Positions 25,510-34,625 of a stretch of 64,000 bases of DNA are shown piece by piece. Source of the DNA: an uncultured Alistipes sp. GTDB lineage: Bacteria > Bacteroidota > Bacteroidia > Bacteroidales > Rikenellaceae. Each line of letters begins with the position of its first letter. Positions within the stretch are counted from its first letter, which is position 1. Position numbers and translations under genes: made by a program. The notes below the pieces were generated by a model. The model saw only the letters and a list, made by a program, of their open reading frames with translations, was not told the DNA's origin and did no database searches. The stretch is taken from positions 1 through 64,000 of the forward strand of contig CALUNL010000001.1 of NCBI GenBank assembly GCA_944322005.1. Reading direction: 5' to 3'.

Positions 25510-26829
25510 TTATTTGCCCATGTAGCTCTTGATGTAGTGGTGGTGCGAACCGTAGCGTTCGAATGCCGCCTTGTCCAGCGCCTCCTGAGCCGACGGGTGT
25601 GCAACGGAGATAATGAGTCGCGCACGCTCCTGCAGGCTCTTTCCGTAGAGGTCCACGGCGCCGTTCTCGGTTACGAACCAGTGGATGTGGTTACGGGTCG
25701 TTACGACTCCCGCACCCTCGGTCAGCGCATCCGAAATCTTCGATACGCCCTTCTTGGTAATCGACGGCATGGCTATGATGGCCTTTCCTCCCTTCGACAG
25801 CGAAGCTCCGTAGATGAAGTCTATCTGTCCGCCTACGCCGGAGTAGAACTTGCGTCCGAGCGAGTCGGCGCACACCTGTCCGGTGAGGTCTACCTGCAGG
25901 GCGGAGTTGATGGCGGTCACACGGTCGTTCTTTGCGATGATGTAAGGGTCGTTGGTGTATCCTACGTCCATCATCAGTACGCCCGGGTTGTCGTCGATGA
26001 AGTCATATACTCGCTGCGAACCCATGAGGAAGGTCGATACCATCTTGCCTTTGTCGATGTTCTTCGCTTCGCCGTTGATCACGCCCTTTTCCACCAGCGG
26101 CAGCACGCCGTCGGCGAACATCTCGGTGTGCACGCCGAGGTTCTTGTGGCCGTCCAGCTGTGCCAGAACGGCATTAGGAATGGCTCCGATACCCATCTGG
26201 AGGGTAGCTCCGTCCTCGATGAGACCGGCGCACAGCTTGCCGATCTTGATTTCGGTCTCGTCCGGCTCTGCAAAAGGAGCCTCCTCGAGCGGCTGGTCGT
26301 CCTGCACGAAGATGTCGATCTTCGACGAGTGTATCATCGCGTCTCCGAACGAACGCGGCACGTGCTTGTTCACCACTGCGATGACGGTGTCGGCACACTC
26401 GACTGCGGCGAGCGTTGCGTCGACCGACGTTCCCAGGGATACGTATCCGTGCTTGTCCGGAACGGATACCTGAATCATGGCCACGTTGCACGGAACCACG
26501 CCGGAGCGGTAGAGCCTCTGGGTCTCGCTCAGGAAGATCGGAATGTAGTCGGCATATCCGCTCTGGGTAACCTTGCGGACGTTGCCTCCGACGAAGAACG
26601 AGTCGAGCTGGAACACTCCCTCGAACTCCGGTGCCGCGTAAGGTGCCGGACCCTCCGTGTGGAGGTGGTGGATGTGCACGTCGTGCAGCTCGTTGTTGCG
26701 GCCGCGCTCGCACATCGCCTTGATGAGGCACTGCGGTGCCGATGCAACTGAACTCAAATGGATGTGGTCGCCCGACTTTATCACTTTGACGGCCTCTTCC
26801 GGAGTGGTGAATTTGATCTCTTTAAACAT
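25510..26829 (-). CDS. Acetyl-CoA hydrolase/transferase family CoA-transferase (acetate/butyrate/4-hydroxybutyrate type)
   Basis: A 439-residue class I-like CoA-transferase that would move CoA between acyl-CoA and acetate or another short acid. The catalytic glutamate is in LGVHTEMFADGVLPL (Glu at about 236). Other family stretches are LQMGIGAIPNAVL, VGYTNDPYIIAKND, FYSGVGGQIDFIYGA and VTTRNHIHWFVTE. The HTEM(F)xDG form is that of butyryl-CoA/4-hydroxybutyrate:acetate CoA-transferases, but the donor cannot be fixed from sequence; succinyl-CoA:acetate exchange is another option in Bacteroidales. It starts 34 bases after infB on the same strand with no terminator between. Confidence 0.85.
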   Translation of the reverse strand: MFKEIKFTTPEEAVKVIKSGDHIHLSSVASAPQCLIKAMCERGRNNELHDVHIHHLHTEGPAPYAAPEFEGVFQLDSFFVGGNVRKVTQSGYADYIPIFLSETQRLYRSGVVPCNVAMIQVSVPDKHGYVSLGTSVDATLAAVECADTVIAVVNKHVPRSFGDAMIHSSKIDIFVQDDQPLEEAPFAEPDETEIKIGKLCAGLIEDGATLQMGIGAIPNAVLAQLDGHKNLGVHTEMFADGVLPLVEKGVINGEAKNIDKGKMVSTFLMGSQRVYDFIDDNPGVLMMDVGYTNDPYIIAKNDRVTAINSALQVDLTGQVCADSLGRKFYSGVGGQIDFIYGASLSKGGKAIIAMPSITKKGVSKISDALTEGAGVVTTRNHIHWFVTENGAVDLYGKSLQERARLIISVAHPSAQEALDKAAFERYGSHHHYIKSYMGK

Positions 26830-26863
26830 AGAAGTTCAATTATTGGGTTTGTACGTTGTTCTG

Positions 26864-29647
26864 TCATTTGCGTTTTACCTCGACCTGCTCGTATCCCTCG
26901 ACGATGTCGCCCACGCGGATGTCGTTGTAGGACTCGATGTTCAGACCGCAGTCCTGTCCCGAAACCACCTCCTTGACGTCGTCCTTGAAACGCTTGAGCG
27001 AGCCGAGCCTTCCGGTGTGGATCACGATTCCGTCGCGGATTACGCGTATCGGGGTGTTGCGCTGCAGCTTGCCCTCGCGGACGATACATCCGGCGACGGT
27101 GCCGACCTTGGATATCTTGAATATCTCCATCACCTCTATCGAGCATACGATCTCCTCCTTCATCACAGGCTCGAGCATACCCTCGATTGCATCCTTGATA
27201 TCGTTGATGGCGTCGTAGATGATCGAGTAGAGGCGTATCTCTATCTCCTCCTTCTCGGCGAGCTTGCGGGCTGCGGCCGACGGGCGCACCTGGAATCCGA
27301 CGATGATGGCGTTCGATGCGGCGGCGAGCAGTACGTCCGACTCCGAAATCTGTCCTACGGCGGCATGGATGACGTTCACCTGCACCGTCTCCTTCGAGAG
27401 CTTTATGAGCGAGCCCGACATGGCCTCCACCGAACCGTCAACGTCTCCCTTGACGATGATGTTCAGCTCCTTGAACGAGCCGATGGCGATGCGGCGTCCG
27501 ATCTCGTCGAGCGTGACGTGCTTCTGCGTCATTATGCCCTGCATGCGCTGCAGCTGCTCGCGCTTGTTGGCAATCTCCCTTGCCGAGCGGTCGTCCTCCA
27601 TGACGTTGAACGAGTCTCCGGCCTGCGGCGCTCCGTTGAGTCCCAGCAGCTGTACCGGCGTCGACGGTCCCGCCGACTCGACCTTCTTTCCGTTCTCGTC
27701 GAACATGGCCTTCACGCGGCCCGTATAGATTCCCGACAGCACGACGTCGCCGACATGCAGCGTGCCGTTCTGCACGAGCACCGTAGCCACGTATCCGCGG
27801 CCCTTGTCGAGCGTCGACTCGATGACGGCACCCTTGGCGCGCTTGTTCGGGTTGGCCTTGAGTTCGAGCATCTCGGCCTCCAGGAGCACCTTCTCGAGCA
27901 GTTTGTCGAGGTTGAGTCCCTTCTTGGCCGATATGTCCTGGCTCTGGTACTTGCCGCCCCAGTCCTCGACGAGGTAGTTCATGTTGGCAAGCTGCTCCTT
28001 GATGTGTTCAGGGTTGGCGTTCGGCTTGTCTATCTTGTTTATGGCGAAAACCATCGGAACTCCTGCCGCCTGTGCGTGGTTTATGGCCTCGACGGTCTGC
28101 GGCATGACGTTGTCGTCGGCCGCCACGATGATTATGGCAACGTCGGTAATCTTCGCACCTCGGGCACGCATGGCGGTGAAGGCCTCGTGGCCCGGCGTGT
28201 CGAGGAAGGTTATCTTCTGTCCGTTCAGCTCGACCGAATATGCTCCGATGTGCTGCGTGATACCGCCTGCCTCGCCCTCGATGACGTTGGTCTTGCGGAT
28301 GTTGTCCAGCAGCGACGTCTTTCCATGGTCGACGTGTCCCATGACGGTCACGATAGGCGGACGCGGAACGAGATCCTCCTCGCTGTCGTTGTCCTCCGTG
28401 TCGATGGCCTCCTGAATCTCCACCGAAACGAATTCGGTCTTGAATCCGAACTCCTCCGCAACCACTACGAGCGCCTCCGCATCGAGCCTCTGGTTGATGG
28501 ATACCATCAGACCGAGGTTCATGCAGGCCGAGATGACATCCATCGGCGATACGTTCATCATCGTCGCAAGTTCGCTCACAGTCACGAACTCCGTGACCTT
28601 GAGTATTTTGCGCTCCTGTACTTCGCGCTCTATCTCCTCGTGCATGCGCTCGCGGACCTCCTCGCGCTTCTCCTTGCGGTATTTTGCGCCCTTGTTCTTT
28701 GCACCCTTGGCCGTAAGGCGTGCGAGTGTATCCTTTATCTGCTTCGAAACCTCCTCGTCCGATACCTCAGGGCGAATTATCGGTTTCGGCTGGCTCTTCT
28801 GGTGCTGGTTTTTCTTCTTCTGGTTGTTGGCGCCGTTCTGCTTTCCGCCGCCGAAGGCTCCGTTGTCCCTCTTCGGTGCCTGCTGTCCCGGCTTTCCGTT
28901 CTGCGCTCCGTGGTTGTTCTGACGGGTTACGTCAACCTTCTCCTTGTCGAGGCGCTTGCGTTTGTGCTTGCCGCCAGGTACCATGCCCGAAACGTCCATC
29001 TTGCCCAGAATCTGCGGGCCGGAGAGGGTAGGGGTGTCGGACGGACGGAATATTCCGTCTCCGGCAGGCGCGGCGGCTTTCGGCGCCTCGGCCTTCGGAG
29101 TCTCCGGTTCCGGCCGGCTCTCCTGTACGGCAGCCGGTGCAGGTGCAGGTTCCGGTGCGGGTTCCGGTTTCGGTGCAGGCTCGACGACCTTTTCCGGTTC
29201 CGCCTTTGCCGCGACCTCCTCGGCCGGACGTACCGGCTCCGGAGCAGGTTCCGGTTTCGGCTGCTCCTTCACCGCCTTCGGCATGCCGTTGCGGTCGATG
29301 TCTATCTTGCCCAGAATCTTCGGCTGCGTGATCTCGGACCTTATGTCGATGACATTGCTCTTTACCGATACCTCGCGCTCCTCCTTCGCCTGTTTCGGCG
29401 CCTCGTCGATGGATATGGTGGCCTGCTTCTGCGAAATCTTCTCACGTACACTCTCGCGCTCGTTGCCGCGCGGACGGTTGGCTCCGAACTCTTTTTCAAG
29501 AATCTCGTACACGTCGGCGGTAATCTGCGCATTCGGTGAAACGTCGATGTTTACGCCCTTCTTGTGCAGGAAGTCCGTGATGGTGTTGAGTCCCACCTTG
29601 AACTCCTTTGCAACCTGAATGAGCCTTAATTTCTTTTCGTTGTTCAT
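26864..29647 (-). CDS. infB: Translation initiation factor IF-2
   Basis: A 927-residue GTPase that delivers initiator tRNA to the 30S subunit. A long, Pro/Glu/Ala-rich basic linker (about 70-290) follows an IF2 N-terminal helix module ([17 protein letters not shown]). The G domain has G1 [10 protein letters not shown] at 436-445, DTPGHE, NKID, then domains II-IV including [18 protein letters not shown]. The length and N-terminal low-complexity region are usual for the phylum. It is the third gene of rimP-nusA-infB, 78 bases after nusA. Confidence 0.97.
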   Translation of the reverse strand: MNNEKKLRLIQVAKEFKVGLNTITDFLHKKGVNIDVSPNAQITADVYEILEKEFGANRPRGNERESVREKISQKQATISIDEAPKQAKEEREVSVKSNVIDIRSEITQPKILGKIDIDRNGMPKAVKEQPKPEPAPEPVRPAEEVAAKAEPEKVVEPAPKPEPAPEPAPAPAAVQESRPEPETPKAEAPKAAAPAGDGIFRPSDTPTLSGPQILGKMDVSGMVPGGKHKRKRLDKEKVDVTRQNNHGAQNGKPGQQAPKRDNGAFGGGKQNGANNQKKKNQHQKSQPKPIIRPEVSDEEVSKQIKDTLARLTAKGAKNKGAKYRKEKREEVRERMHEEIEREVQERKILKVTEFVTVSELATMMNVSPMDVISACMNLGLMVSINQRLDAEALVVVAEEFGFKTEFVSVEIQEAIDTEDNDSEEDLVPRPPIVTVMGHVDHGKTSLLDNIRKTNVIEGEAGGITQHIGAYSVELNGQKITFLDTPGHEAFTAMRARGAKITDVAIIIVAADDNVMPQTVEAINHAQAAGVPMVFAINKIDKPNANPEHIKEQLANMNYLVEDWGGKYQSQDISAKKGLNLDKLLEKVLLEAEMLELKANPNKRAKGAVIESTLDKGRGYVATVLVQNGTLHVGDVVLSGIYTGRVKAMFDENGKKVESAGPSTPVQLLGLNGAPQAGDSFNVMEDDRSAREIANKREQLQRMQGIMTQKHVTLDEIGRRIAIGSFKELNIIVKGDVDGSVEAMSGSLIKLSKETVQVNVIHAAVGQISESDVLLAAASNAIIVGFQVRPSAAARKLAEKEEIEIRLYSIIYDAINDIKDAIEGMLEPVMKEEIVCSIEVMEIFKISKVGTVAGCIVREGKLQRNTPIRVIRDGIVIHTGRLGSLKRFKDDVKEVVSGQDCGLNIESYNDIRVGDIVEGYEQVEVKRK

Positions 29648-29725
29648 ATATTGTAAATCCCCTCTCTGTCTTAAATTAAACGAATTGTTTGTTGTGTCGT
29701 GAGCCTCCTTCGCAGCATAATTGTG

Positions 29726-30955
29726 CTATTCGAATTCGGCCTTGAGTATGGCAACCACCTTCTCGGCCTGTTCGAGCTCGAGGTCGGCGCGCGATGCAAT
29801 CTCCTCGACCGGAAGCTCGAGCACGCTCTTGGCGGTGTCGCATCCTACGGCACGCAACGCATCGATAATCCATCCGTCGATTTCGTCGGCGAACTCTGTC
29901 AGGGCGACATCCTCCTCCTCTATCTCGCGGTATACGTCGATGTCGTATCCGGTGAGCATCTTCGACAGACGGATGTTGAGACCGCCCTTGCCGATTGCCA
30001 GCGATACCTGGTCCGGCTTGAGGTATACCGACGCGGTCTTGTTGGCCTCGTCGATGTTGATGCTCGAAATCTTGGCCGGGTTGAGCGAACGCTGTATCAT
30101 CAGCGACGGGTTGGTGGTGTAGTTGATGACGTCGATGTTCTCGTTGCGCAGCTCCTTGACGATGGAGTATATTCGCGAACCCTTCATGCCGACGCATGCA
30201 CCTACAGGGTCGATGCGCTCGTCATAGGACTCCACGGCCACCTTGGCCCTCTCGCCCGGGATGCGTGCAATCTGCTTGATAGTTATCAGGCCGTCGAAAA
30301 TCTCCGGCACCTCCTGCTCGAACAGACGCTCGAGGAACTGGTTGGCGGTACGCGAGAGGACGATTCGCGGCTGGTTGTTGTTCATCTCCACGCTCTTGAC
30401 GATCGCCTTGATGGTGTCGCCCTTGCGGTAGAAGTCGCTCGGAATCTGCTCGGCCTTCGGCAGGATGAGCTCGTTGTCGTCGTCATCGAGCACGAGCACC
30501 TCCTTTTTCCATACCTGGTATACCTCTCCCGAGACGATTTCGCCCACCTTCTCCGAGTACTTCTCGTAGATGTTGGCCTTCTCGAGGTCGAGGATGCGCG
30601 ATGCGAGGTTCTGCCGCAGCGACAGAACGGCGCGGCGTCCGAACGAGTCGAACTTGATTTCGTCGGTGTACTCGTCGCCGACTTCGTAGGAGTCGTCTAT
30701 CTTCTTGATCTCCGAGAGCGATATCTCGCGGATCGGGTCCGTGAGGTCCTCGTCGGCAACCACGACGCGGTTGCGCCATATCTCGAGGTCTCCCTTGTCG
30801 GCATTGATGATGACGTCGAAGTTCTCGTCCGTGCCGTACTGCTTCTGCAGCGCGTGGCGGAATACATCCTCGAGAACGCCTATCATCGTGGCCTTGTCGA
30901 TGTTCTTGAGCTCCTTGAACTCAGCGAAATTGCTGATAAGATTCAGATTGTCCAT
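29726..30955 (-). CDS. nusA: Transcription termination/antitermination factor NusA
   Basis: A 409-residue RNA polymerase-binding factor. Domain order: N-terminal RNAP-binding domain (from NLISNFAEFKELKNID), S1 domain (about 130-200, GEIVSGEVYQVWKKE), two KH domains (DPVGACVGMKGSRI and VSLAIGKGGLNIRLS), then a short C-terminal helix-hairpin-helix region (EIASRADLELEQAEKVV). The length matches NusA forms without the acidic repeats of E. coli. It lies 51 bases after rimP. Confidence 0.96.
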   Translation of the reverse strand: MDNLNLISNFAEFKELKNIDKATMIGVLEDVFRHALQKQYGTDENFDVIINADKGDLEIWRNRVVVADEDLTDPIREISLSEIKKIDDSYEVGDEYTDEIKFDSFGRRAVLSLRQNLASRILDLEKANIYEKYSEKVGEIVSGEVYQVWKKEVLVLDDDDNELILPKAEQIPSDFYRKGDTIKAIVKSVEMNNNQPRIVLSRTANQFLERLFEQEVPEIFDGLITIKQIARIPGERAKVAVESYDERIDPVGACVGMKGSRIYSIVKELRNENIDVINYTTNPSLMIQRSLNPAKISSINIDEANKTASVYLKPDQVSLAIGKGGLNIRLSKMLTGYDIDVYREIEEEDVALTEFADEIDGWIIDALRAVGCDTAKSVLELPVEEIASRADLELEQAEKVVAILKAEFE

Positions 30956-31006
30956 TTCCTGTATCGTGTATTTGTTATATTGTTCCGAAATCTCCGCGTG
31001 TTGCGG

Positions 31007-31471
31007 CTATTTGTAGTCGAGGTACTCCCTCGTGTACTTTATCTCGTCGAATGTGTAGCGGCGCACGACATGCTGAAGTTCCTTGCGCTTTTTGCCCTCC
31101 ACGGCAACCTTCTCGTCGTAGGAGAGCGTCACACCTTCGCCGTCGGCGTCATCGAGCGTGGCCAGAATCTTCACCCCGCTGCCCAGAAGCACCTCTACCG
31201 GCGAACCGACGAGCTTGCGGTATTGGCGCAGCGTGCGCAGGTCCTCGCCTATGCCGGCCGAAGTCACCGTGAGCGAGAAGTCCTCCTCGTCGCGGTCGAG
31301 CGCCTCCTCCACGGCCCTGCTCAACTCGGCGCATGCGTCTATCGTCACGTGCGTGTCGCTGTCTATCGTAAGCGTTATCTCGTTCGACGGCGTGCATGTA
31401 CAGTCGACGACGAACATGTCGCTTCCTTCGAGCGCTTGTCCGGCGATTTCCTTGATTTTCTCTATATCCAT
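31007..31471 (-). CDS. rimP: Ribosome maturation factor RimP
   Basis: A 154-residue 30S-assembly factor and first gene of the classic rimP-nusA-infB operon. The N-terminal domain includes VVDCTCTPSNEITLTIDSD and the family core DFSLTVTSAGIGEDLRTLRQY; the C-terminal Sm-like domain includes VGSPVEVLLGSG. The frame is open another 142 codons upstream, but that part crosses the promoter and a leader hairpin, so the ATG at 31471 is used. The canonical SPG motif reads SAGIG here. Confidence 0.9.
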   Translation of the reverse strand: MDIEKIKEIAGQALEGSDMFVVDCTCTPSNEITLTIDSDTHVTIDACAELSRAVEEALDRDEEDFSLTVTSAGIGEDLRTLRQYRKLVGSPVEVLLGSGVKILATLDDADGEGVTLSYDEKVAVEGKKRKELQHVVRRYTFDEIKYTREYLDYK

Positions 31472-31546
31472 ATATTGTTGTCGTTCAGATTCTTCGAACA
31501 GCGGACCGAGACCGGCCGATATGCCTGCCCGGCATCCTGGGAACGA

Positions 31547-31574
31547 AATAAGGGGACATCTCCGTCCCCTTATT
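31547..31574 (-). other. Leader hairpin of the rimP-nusA-infB mRNA
   Basis: AATAAGGGGAC and GTCCCCTTATT pair perfectly over 11 bases around a six-base loop, starting within about 10-15 bases of the predicted transcription start. No T-run follows on the minus strand, so it is not a normal terminator. It may stabilise the 5' end or take part in feedback by NusA or another product of the operon. Confidence 0.6.
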
Positions 31575-31588
31575 CCCTCACATCGTTG

Positions 31589-31619
31589 CAAATATAGCAC
31601 AAAAACTTGAATTTGCCAA
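31589..31619 (-). promoter_or_regulatory. Promoter of rimP-nusA-infB
   Basis: On the minus strand TTG (plus-strand CAA 31617-31619), 20 bases, then TATATTTG (31589-31596): an exact Bacteroidota promoter match. The leader to the rimP ATG is about 110 bases. Confidence 0.75.
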
Positions 31620-31781
31620 CAGTTTTTCAAAAAAACTCTCCTGCCGCCATATGCGGGCTGTTGTGCATGGCGGCGGCTGCGGATTTGCCGGTCGGTGAGG
31701 TTTTGTCTGAAAATTTGCCTATTTTTATCCGGAAATTGCGTCGAGCGCCAAAATCGCGGATCGGTCTGGCATCGCGTACGG

Positions 31782-32264
31782 ATGTGTGTAATGTGCGTAA
31801 TCAGAAAAATAGAACCTGATGAGATTCCCTTGTTGTGGGATTTCCTGTATGATGCGATATATGTGCCGGAGGGTATGCCAGCTCCGGAGAGAAGCATCGT
31901 GGAGTTGCCCGAACTGAAGATATATGTGGAGGGCTTCGGAGAAAAATACGGTGATACCGGCCTGGTGGCGGAGTGTGACGGTCATGTTGCAGGCGCCGTA
32001 TGGGCCCGCATCATGGATGATTTCGGGCATGTGGACGATTCGATGCCCTCGCTTGCGTTGGCGGTTCGCAAGGAGTACCGTCGTCGCGGCATAGGAGGCA
32101 GACTTCTTGTGTTCATGCTCTCACTTTTGCGGGAAGAGGGTTTTGTCGGGGTGTCGCTCTCTGTCCAAAAGGATAATTTCGCTGCCGGGATGTATCTCCG
32201 ATACGGATTCTCAATCGTGCGCGAGTGCGCGGACGAATATGTCATGGCATACCGTTTCCGATGA
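31782..32264 (+). CDS. GNAT family N-acetyltransferase
   Basis: A 160-residue (or 157 from ATG at 31791) acetyl-CoA-dependent acetyltransferase. The central strand ALAVRKEYRRRGIGGRLLVFML contains the RRxGIG acetyl-CoA-binding motif, and VSLSVQKDNFAAGMYLRYGFSIV is the C-terminal fold element. The N-terminal start MCVMCVIRKIEPDEIPLLW agrees with the usual beta-alpha opening. The substrate is unknown. It is a single gene that converges on lpxA with a shared hairpin. Confidence 0.82.
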   Translation: MCVMCVIRKIEPDEIPLLWDFLYDAIYVPEGMPAPERSIVELPELKIYVEGFGEKYGDTGLVAECDGHVAGAVWARIMDDFGHVDDSMPSLALAVRKEYRRRGIGGRLLVFMLSLLREEGFVGVSLSVQKDNFAAGMYLRYGFSIVRECADEYVMAYRFR

Positions 32265-32290
32265 CGTCCGGAGGGCCCGGAAGAAATGAA

Positions 32291-32323
32291 AAGCCTCCGC
32301 ACCGTCGAACGGTGCGGAGGCTT
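32291..32323. terminator. Bidirectional terminator between the GNAT gene and lpxA
   Basis: AAGCCTCCGCACCGT and ACGGTGCGGAGGCTT pair perfectly over 15 bases with a three-base loop. The minus-strand tail (TTCATTTCTT) is T-rich; the plus side is weaker. Confidence 0.85.
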
Positions 32324-32342
32324 CGTATGTATGCGTCGGCGC

Positions 32343-33134
32343 CTATTCGTTGGACGTCGATGCAAATGGCTTGATGATGCCGCGCGATGACGAACGGATG
32401 AAATTTACCAGCTCGTCGCGCTCCCGAGTCTGCGGAACCTGCTTCTCAACTTCGTCGCAGGCGTGCAGATAGTTCATGCCGCTCTGGAATATTATGCGGC
32501 AGGCATCGTGTATGTGGCCGATCTGCTCCGGCGTGAATCCGCGGCGGCTCAGGCCTACCTTGTTGATTCCGGCGAAACGGAGCGTGTCGCTGCGGACGAT
32601 GATGAACGGCGGTACGTCCTGATTTACGAGACATCCGCCCTGAAGCATCGAGTGTGCTCCCACCTTGCACCACTGGTGTATTGCGCAGTGGCCGCCGATT
32701 ACCACCCAGTCGCCGATTTCGACCTCGCCTGCGAGCGATACGCGGTTGGCGATTACGCAGTGGCTTCCCACAACGTCGTCATGCGCGATGTGCACGTATG
32801 CCATCAACAGGTTGTTGCTTCCCACAACGGTCTTTCCTCGCGAGGCGGTTCCGCGGCTTATGGTCACGTACTCGCGGATGTCGTTGTCGTCTCCGATTTC
32901 GGCCGTGCTCTTCTCTCCCGCGAACTTGAGGTCCTGCGGCAGGCAGGCTATGGATGCCGCGGTATGTATCTTGCAGCGCTTGCCGATTCTCGCTCCGTCG
33001 TGGATGACGGCGCCGGGGCCTATCCAGCAGTCGTCGCCGATGACCACGTCGCCCGCAATGTATGCGAACGGCTCCACGGTGACGTTGTTTCCTATCTTTG
33101 CGTCCGGATGGACATATGCCAATGGGCTTATCAT
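32343..33134 (-). CDS. lpxA: UDP-N-acetylglucosamine O-acyltransferase LpxA
   Basis: A 263-residue first enzyme of lipid A synthesis, adding a 3-hydroxyacyl chain to UDP-GlcNAc. The left-handed beta-helix hexapeptides run from residue 5 (for example IGDDCWIGPGAVI). The catalytic base His118 is in LLMAYVHIAHDD, equivalent to E. coli His125. The C-terminal helical part contains FAGINKVGLSRRGF and QIGHIHDACRIIF. It begins 13 bases after lpxC/fabZ, forming a two-gene lipid A operon. Confidence 0.95.
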   Translation of the reverse strand: MISPLAYVHPDAKIGNNVTVEPFAYIAGDVVIGDDCWIGPGAVIHDGARIGKRCKIHTAASIACLPQDLKFAGEKSTAEIGDDNDIREYVTISRGTASRGKTVVGSNNLLMAYVHIAHDDVVGSHCVIANRVSLAGEVEIGDWVVIGGHCAIHQWCKVGAHSMLQGGCLVNQDVPPFIIVRSDTLRFAGINKVGLSRRGFTPEQIGHIHDACRIIFQSGMNYLHACDEVEKQVPQTRERDELVNFIRSSSRGIIKPFASTSNE

Positions 33135-33147
33135 GGTCGTACTGTTT

Positions 33148-34539
33148 TTATTGTTGGTTCTTTACAATCTGTGCCATTATGAGCGCCTCGCACACGAGCG
33201 TCTCCCCGACGAAGGCCTTGCATGATGCCGTGGCCAGTCCGCGGCGTATCGGCTCGGTGAACTCTACCTCTATCTGGAGCGTGTCGCCCGGAACCACCTT
33301 GTGCTTGAAACGTACGTTGTCGATGCGCAGGAAGTATGTCGAGTATTTCTGCGGCTCCTCTACCGTGCTCAGTGCGAGAATTCCGCTGCACTGCGCCATC
33401 GCCTCGACGATGAGCACGCCCGGCATTATCGGCTCGCCCGGGAAATGTCCCTGGAAGAACGGCTCGTTGATGGTGACGTTCTTTATTCCGGCCACGGAGT
33501 TGCCGTCGAGGTGAAACACGCGGTCGAGCAGCATGAACGGATAGCGGTGCGGCAGCAGATTGCGTATGGCATTCACGTCGAACAGAGGCGGCTGACGGTG
33601 GTCGTACTTGAAGCGCGGACGCACGCCCTCGCGGCGGATGGTCAGGTGCATCTGTTTCATGAACTCCGTATTTGCGAAGTGGCCCGGGCGCGTTGCCCAT
33701 ACGCGGCCCCTGATGCGGACGCCCAGCAGCGCGAAGTCGCCGAGCAGGTCGAGCAGCTTGTGGCGTGCGAGCTCGTTGTTTGCGCGGAGCTGGAGGTTGT
33801 TGAGGTATCCTCCGGTAACCTTTATGTCCTTCTTGTTGAAGATCTTCTCGAGATGCTTCATCTGCTCGTCCGAGACAGGATTCTCCACAACGACGATTGC
33901 GTTGTCGAGGTCGCCGCCCTTGATGAGGTTCATCTTGAACAGCGGCTCGAGCTCGTGCAGGAAGACGAAGGTGCGGCACGGTGCGATCTTGGTCGCATAG
34001 TCATCGCCCGGAATCAGGACGGCATACTGGTTTCCGACAACCTTCGAGTTGTAGTCCACATGTACCGACACTGAAAACTCGTCGTCCGGATAGATTATTA
34101 TCGCCACTCCCTTCTCCGGAATGGTGTAGACCATCTTTTCGGTCACTTCATAGTATTTACGCTCGGCATTCTGCTCGGTCAGGCCGGTTTTCACGATGCT
34201 CTCGGCGTAGTCCTTTGCCGAACCGTCCATGATCGGAGTCTCCGGACCGTCGATGTCGATTATGGCATTGTCGACGCCCATGGACCACAGGGCCGACATG
34301 ACATGCTCTATGGTGCTTATCCTGACTCCGTCTTTTTCGATCGTCGTGCCGCGCGAGGTGTCGGTGACGAATTCGCAAAGCGCCGGAACCGTCGGCTGGC
34401 CTTCGAGGTCTGTACGTCTGAATACTATTCCGTTGTCTGCCGGAGCAGGGTTTACAGTCATGTTGACATTTACCCCCGTATGCAGGCCCTTTCCCGAAAA
34501 GGAGATAGGTCCGTTCAGGGTGTGTTGTTTCGTAGACAT
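33148..34539 (-). CDS. lpxC/fabZ: Bifunctional UDP-3-O-acyl-N-acetylglucosamine deacetylase / 3-hydroxyacyl-ACP dehydratase (LpxC-FabZ fusion)
   Basis: 463 residues carrying two enzymes. The LpxC half has STIEHVMSAL (Glu78 and metal-binding His79, numbering as in E. coli), DIDGPETPIMDGSA, and HKLLDLLGD with the other zinc ligands. The FabZ half (from about 320) has LLPHRYPFMLLDRV with the catalytic His and GHFPGEPIMPGVLIVEAMAQ with the catalytic Glu. The fusion is typical of Bacteroidota. It links the committed step of lipid A synthesis with fatty-acid elongation, which compete for the same hydroxyacyl-ACP. ATG at 34539 begins STKQHTLNGPISFSGKG; a 13-codon upstream extension does not fit the family. 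Confidence 0.95.
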   Translation of the reverse strand: MSTKQHTLNGPISFSGKGLHTGVNVNMTVNPAPADNGIVFRRTDLEGQPTVPALCEFVTDTSRGTTIEKDGVRISTIEHVMSALWSMGVDNAIIDIDGPETPIMDGSAKDYAESIVKTGLTEQNAERKYYEVTEKMVYTIPEKGVAIIIYPDDEFSVSVHVDYNSKVVGNQYAVLIPGDDYATKIAPCRTFVFLHELEPLFKMNLIKGGDLDNAIVVVENPVSDEQMKHLEKIFNKKDIKVTGGYLNNLQLRANNELARHKLLDLLGDFALLGVRIRGRVWATRPGHFANTEFMKQMHLTIRREGVRPRFKYDHRQPPLFDVNAIRNLLPHRYPFMLLDRVFHLDGNSVAGIKNVTINEPFFQGHFPGEPIMPGVLIVEAMAQCSGILALSTVEEPQKYSTYFLRIDNVRFKHKVVPGDTLQIEVEFTEPIRRGLATASCKAFVGETLVCEALIMAQIVKNQQ

Positions 34540-34566
34540 AGGTTTGTTTTTGTAATAATATGCGCG

Positions 34567-34574
34567 CAAAGATA
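34567..34574 (-). promoter_or_regulatory. -7 box of the lpxC/fabZ-lpxA promoter
   Basis: Minus-strand TATCTTTG, an exact TAnnTTTG match, 28 bases before the lpxC ATG. The divergent promoter of the next gene lies only 23 bases away. Confidence 0.6.
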
Positions 34575-34597
34575 ACAATTTTTTGATTGAAAAGCAC

Positions 34598-34605
34598 TAT
34601 TTTTG
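34598..34605 (+). promoter_or_regulatory. -7 box of the TonB-like protein-mazG-pldA promoter
   Basis: TATTTTTG, an exact TAnnTTTG match, 20 bases before the ATG at 34626, with AAAGGAG just upstream of that start. It argues against the more upstream ATG at 34587. Confidence 0.55.
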
Positions 34606-34625
34606 TCGAAAAAAGGAGAACAGCG

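Noticed and set aside
26657-31597. Long plus-strand open frames opposite infB, nusA and rimP
   Set aside because: They are shadows in the complementary frame of highly conserved translation genes, with biased Arg/Leu/Val content.
31472-31897. N-terminal extension of rimP
   Set aside because: It crosses an exact promoter match and an 11-base hairpin, and the residues have no RimP similarity.
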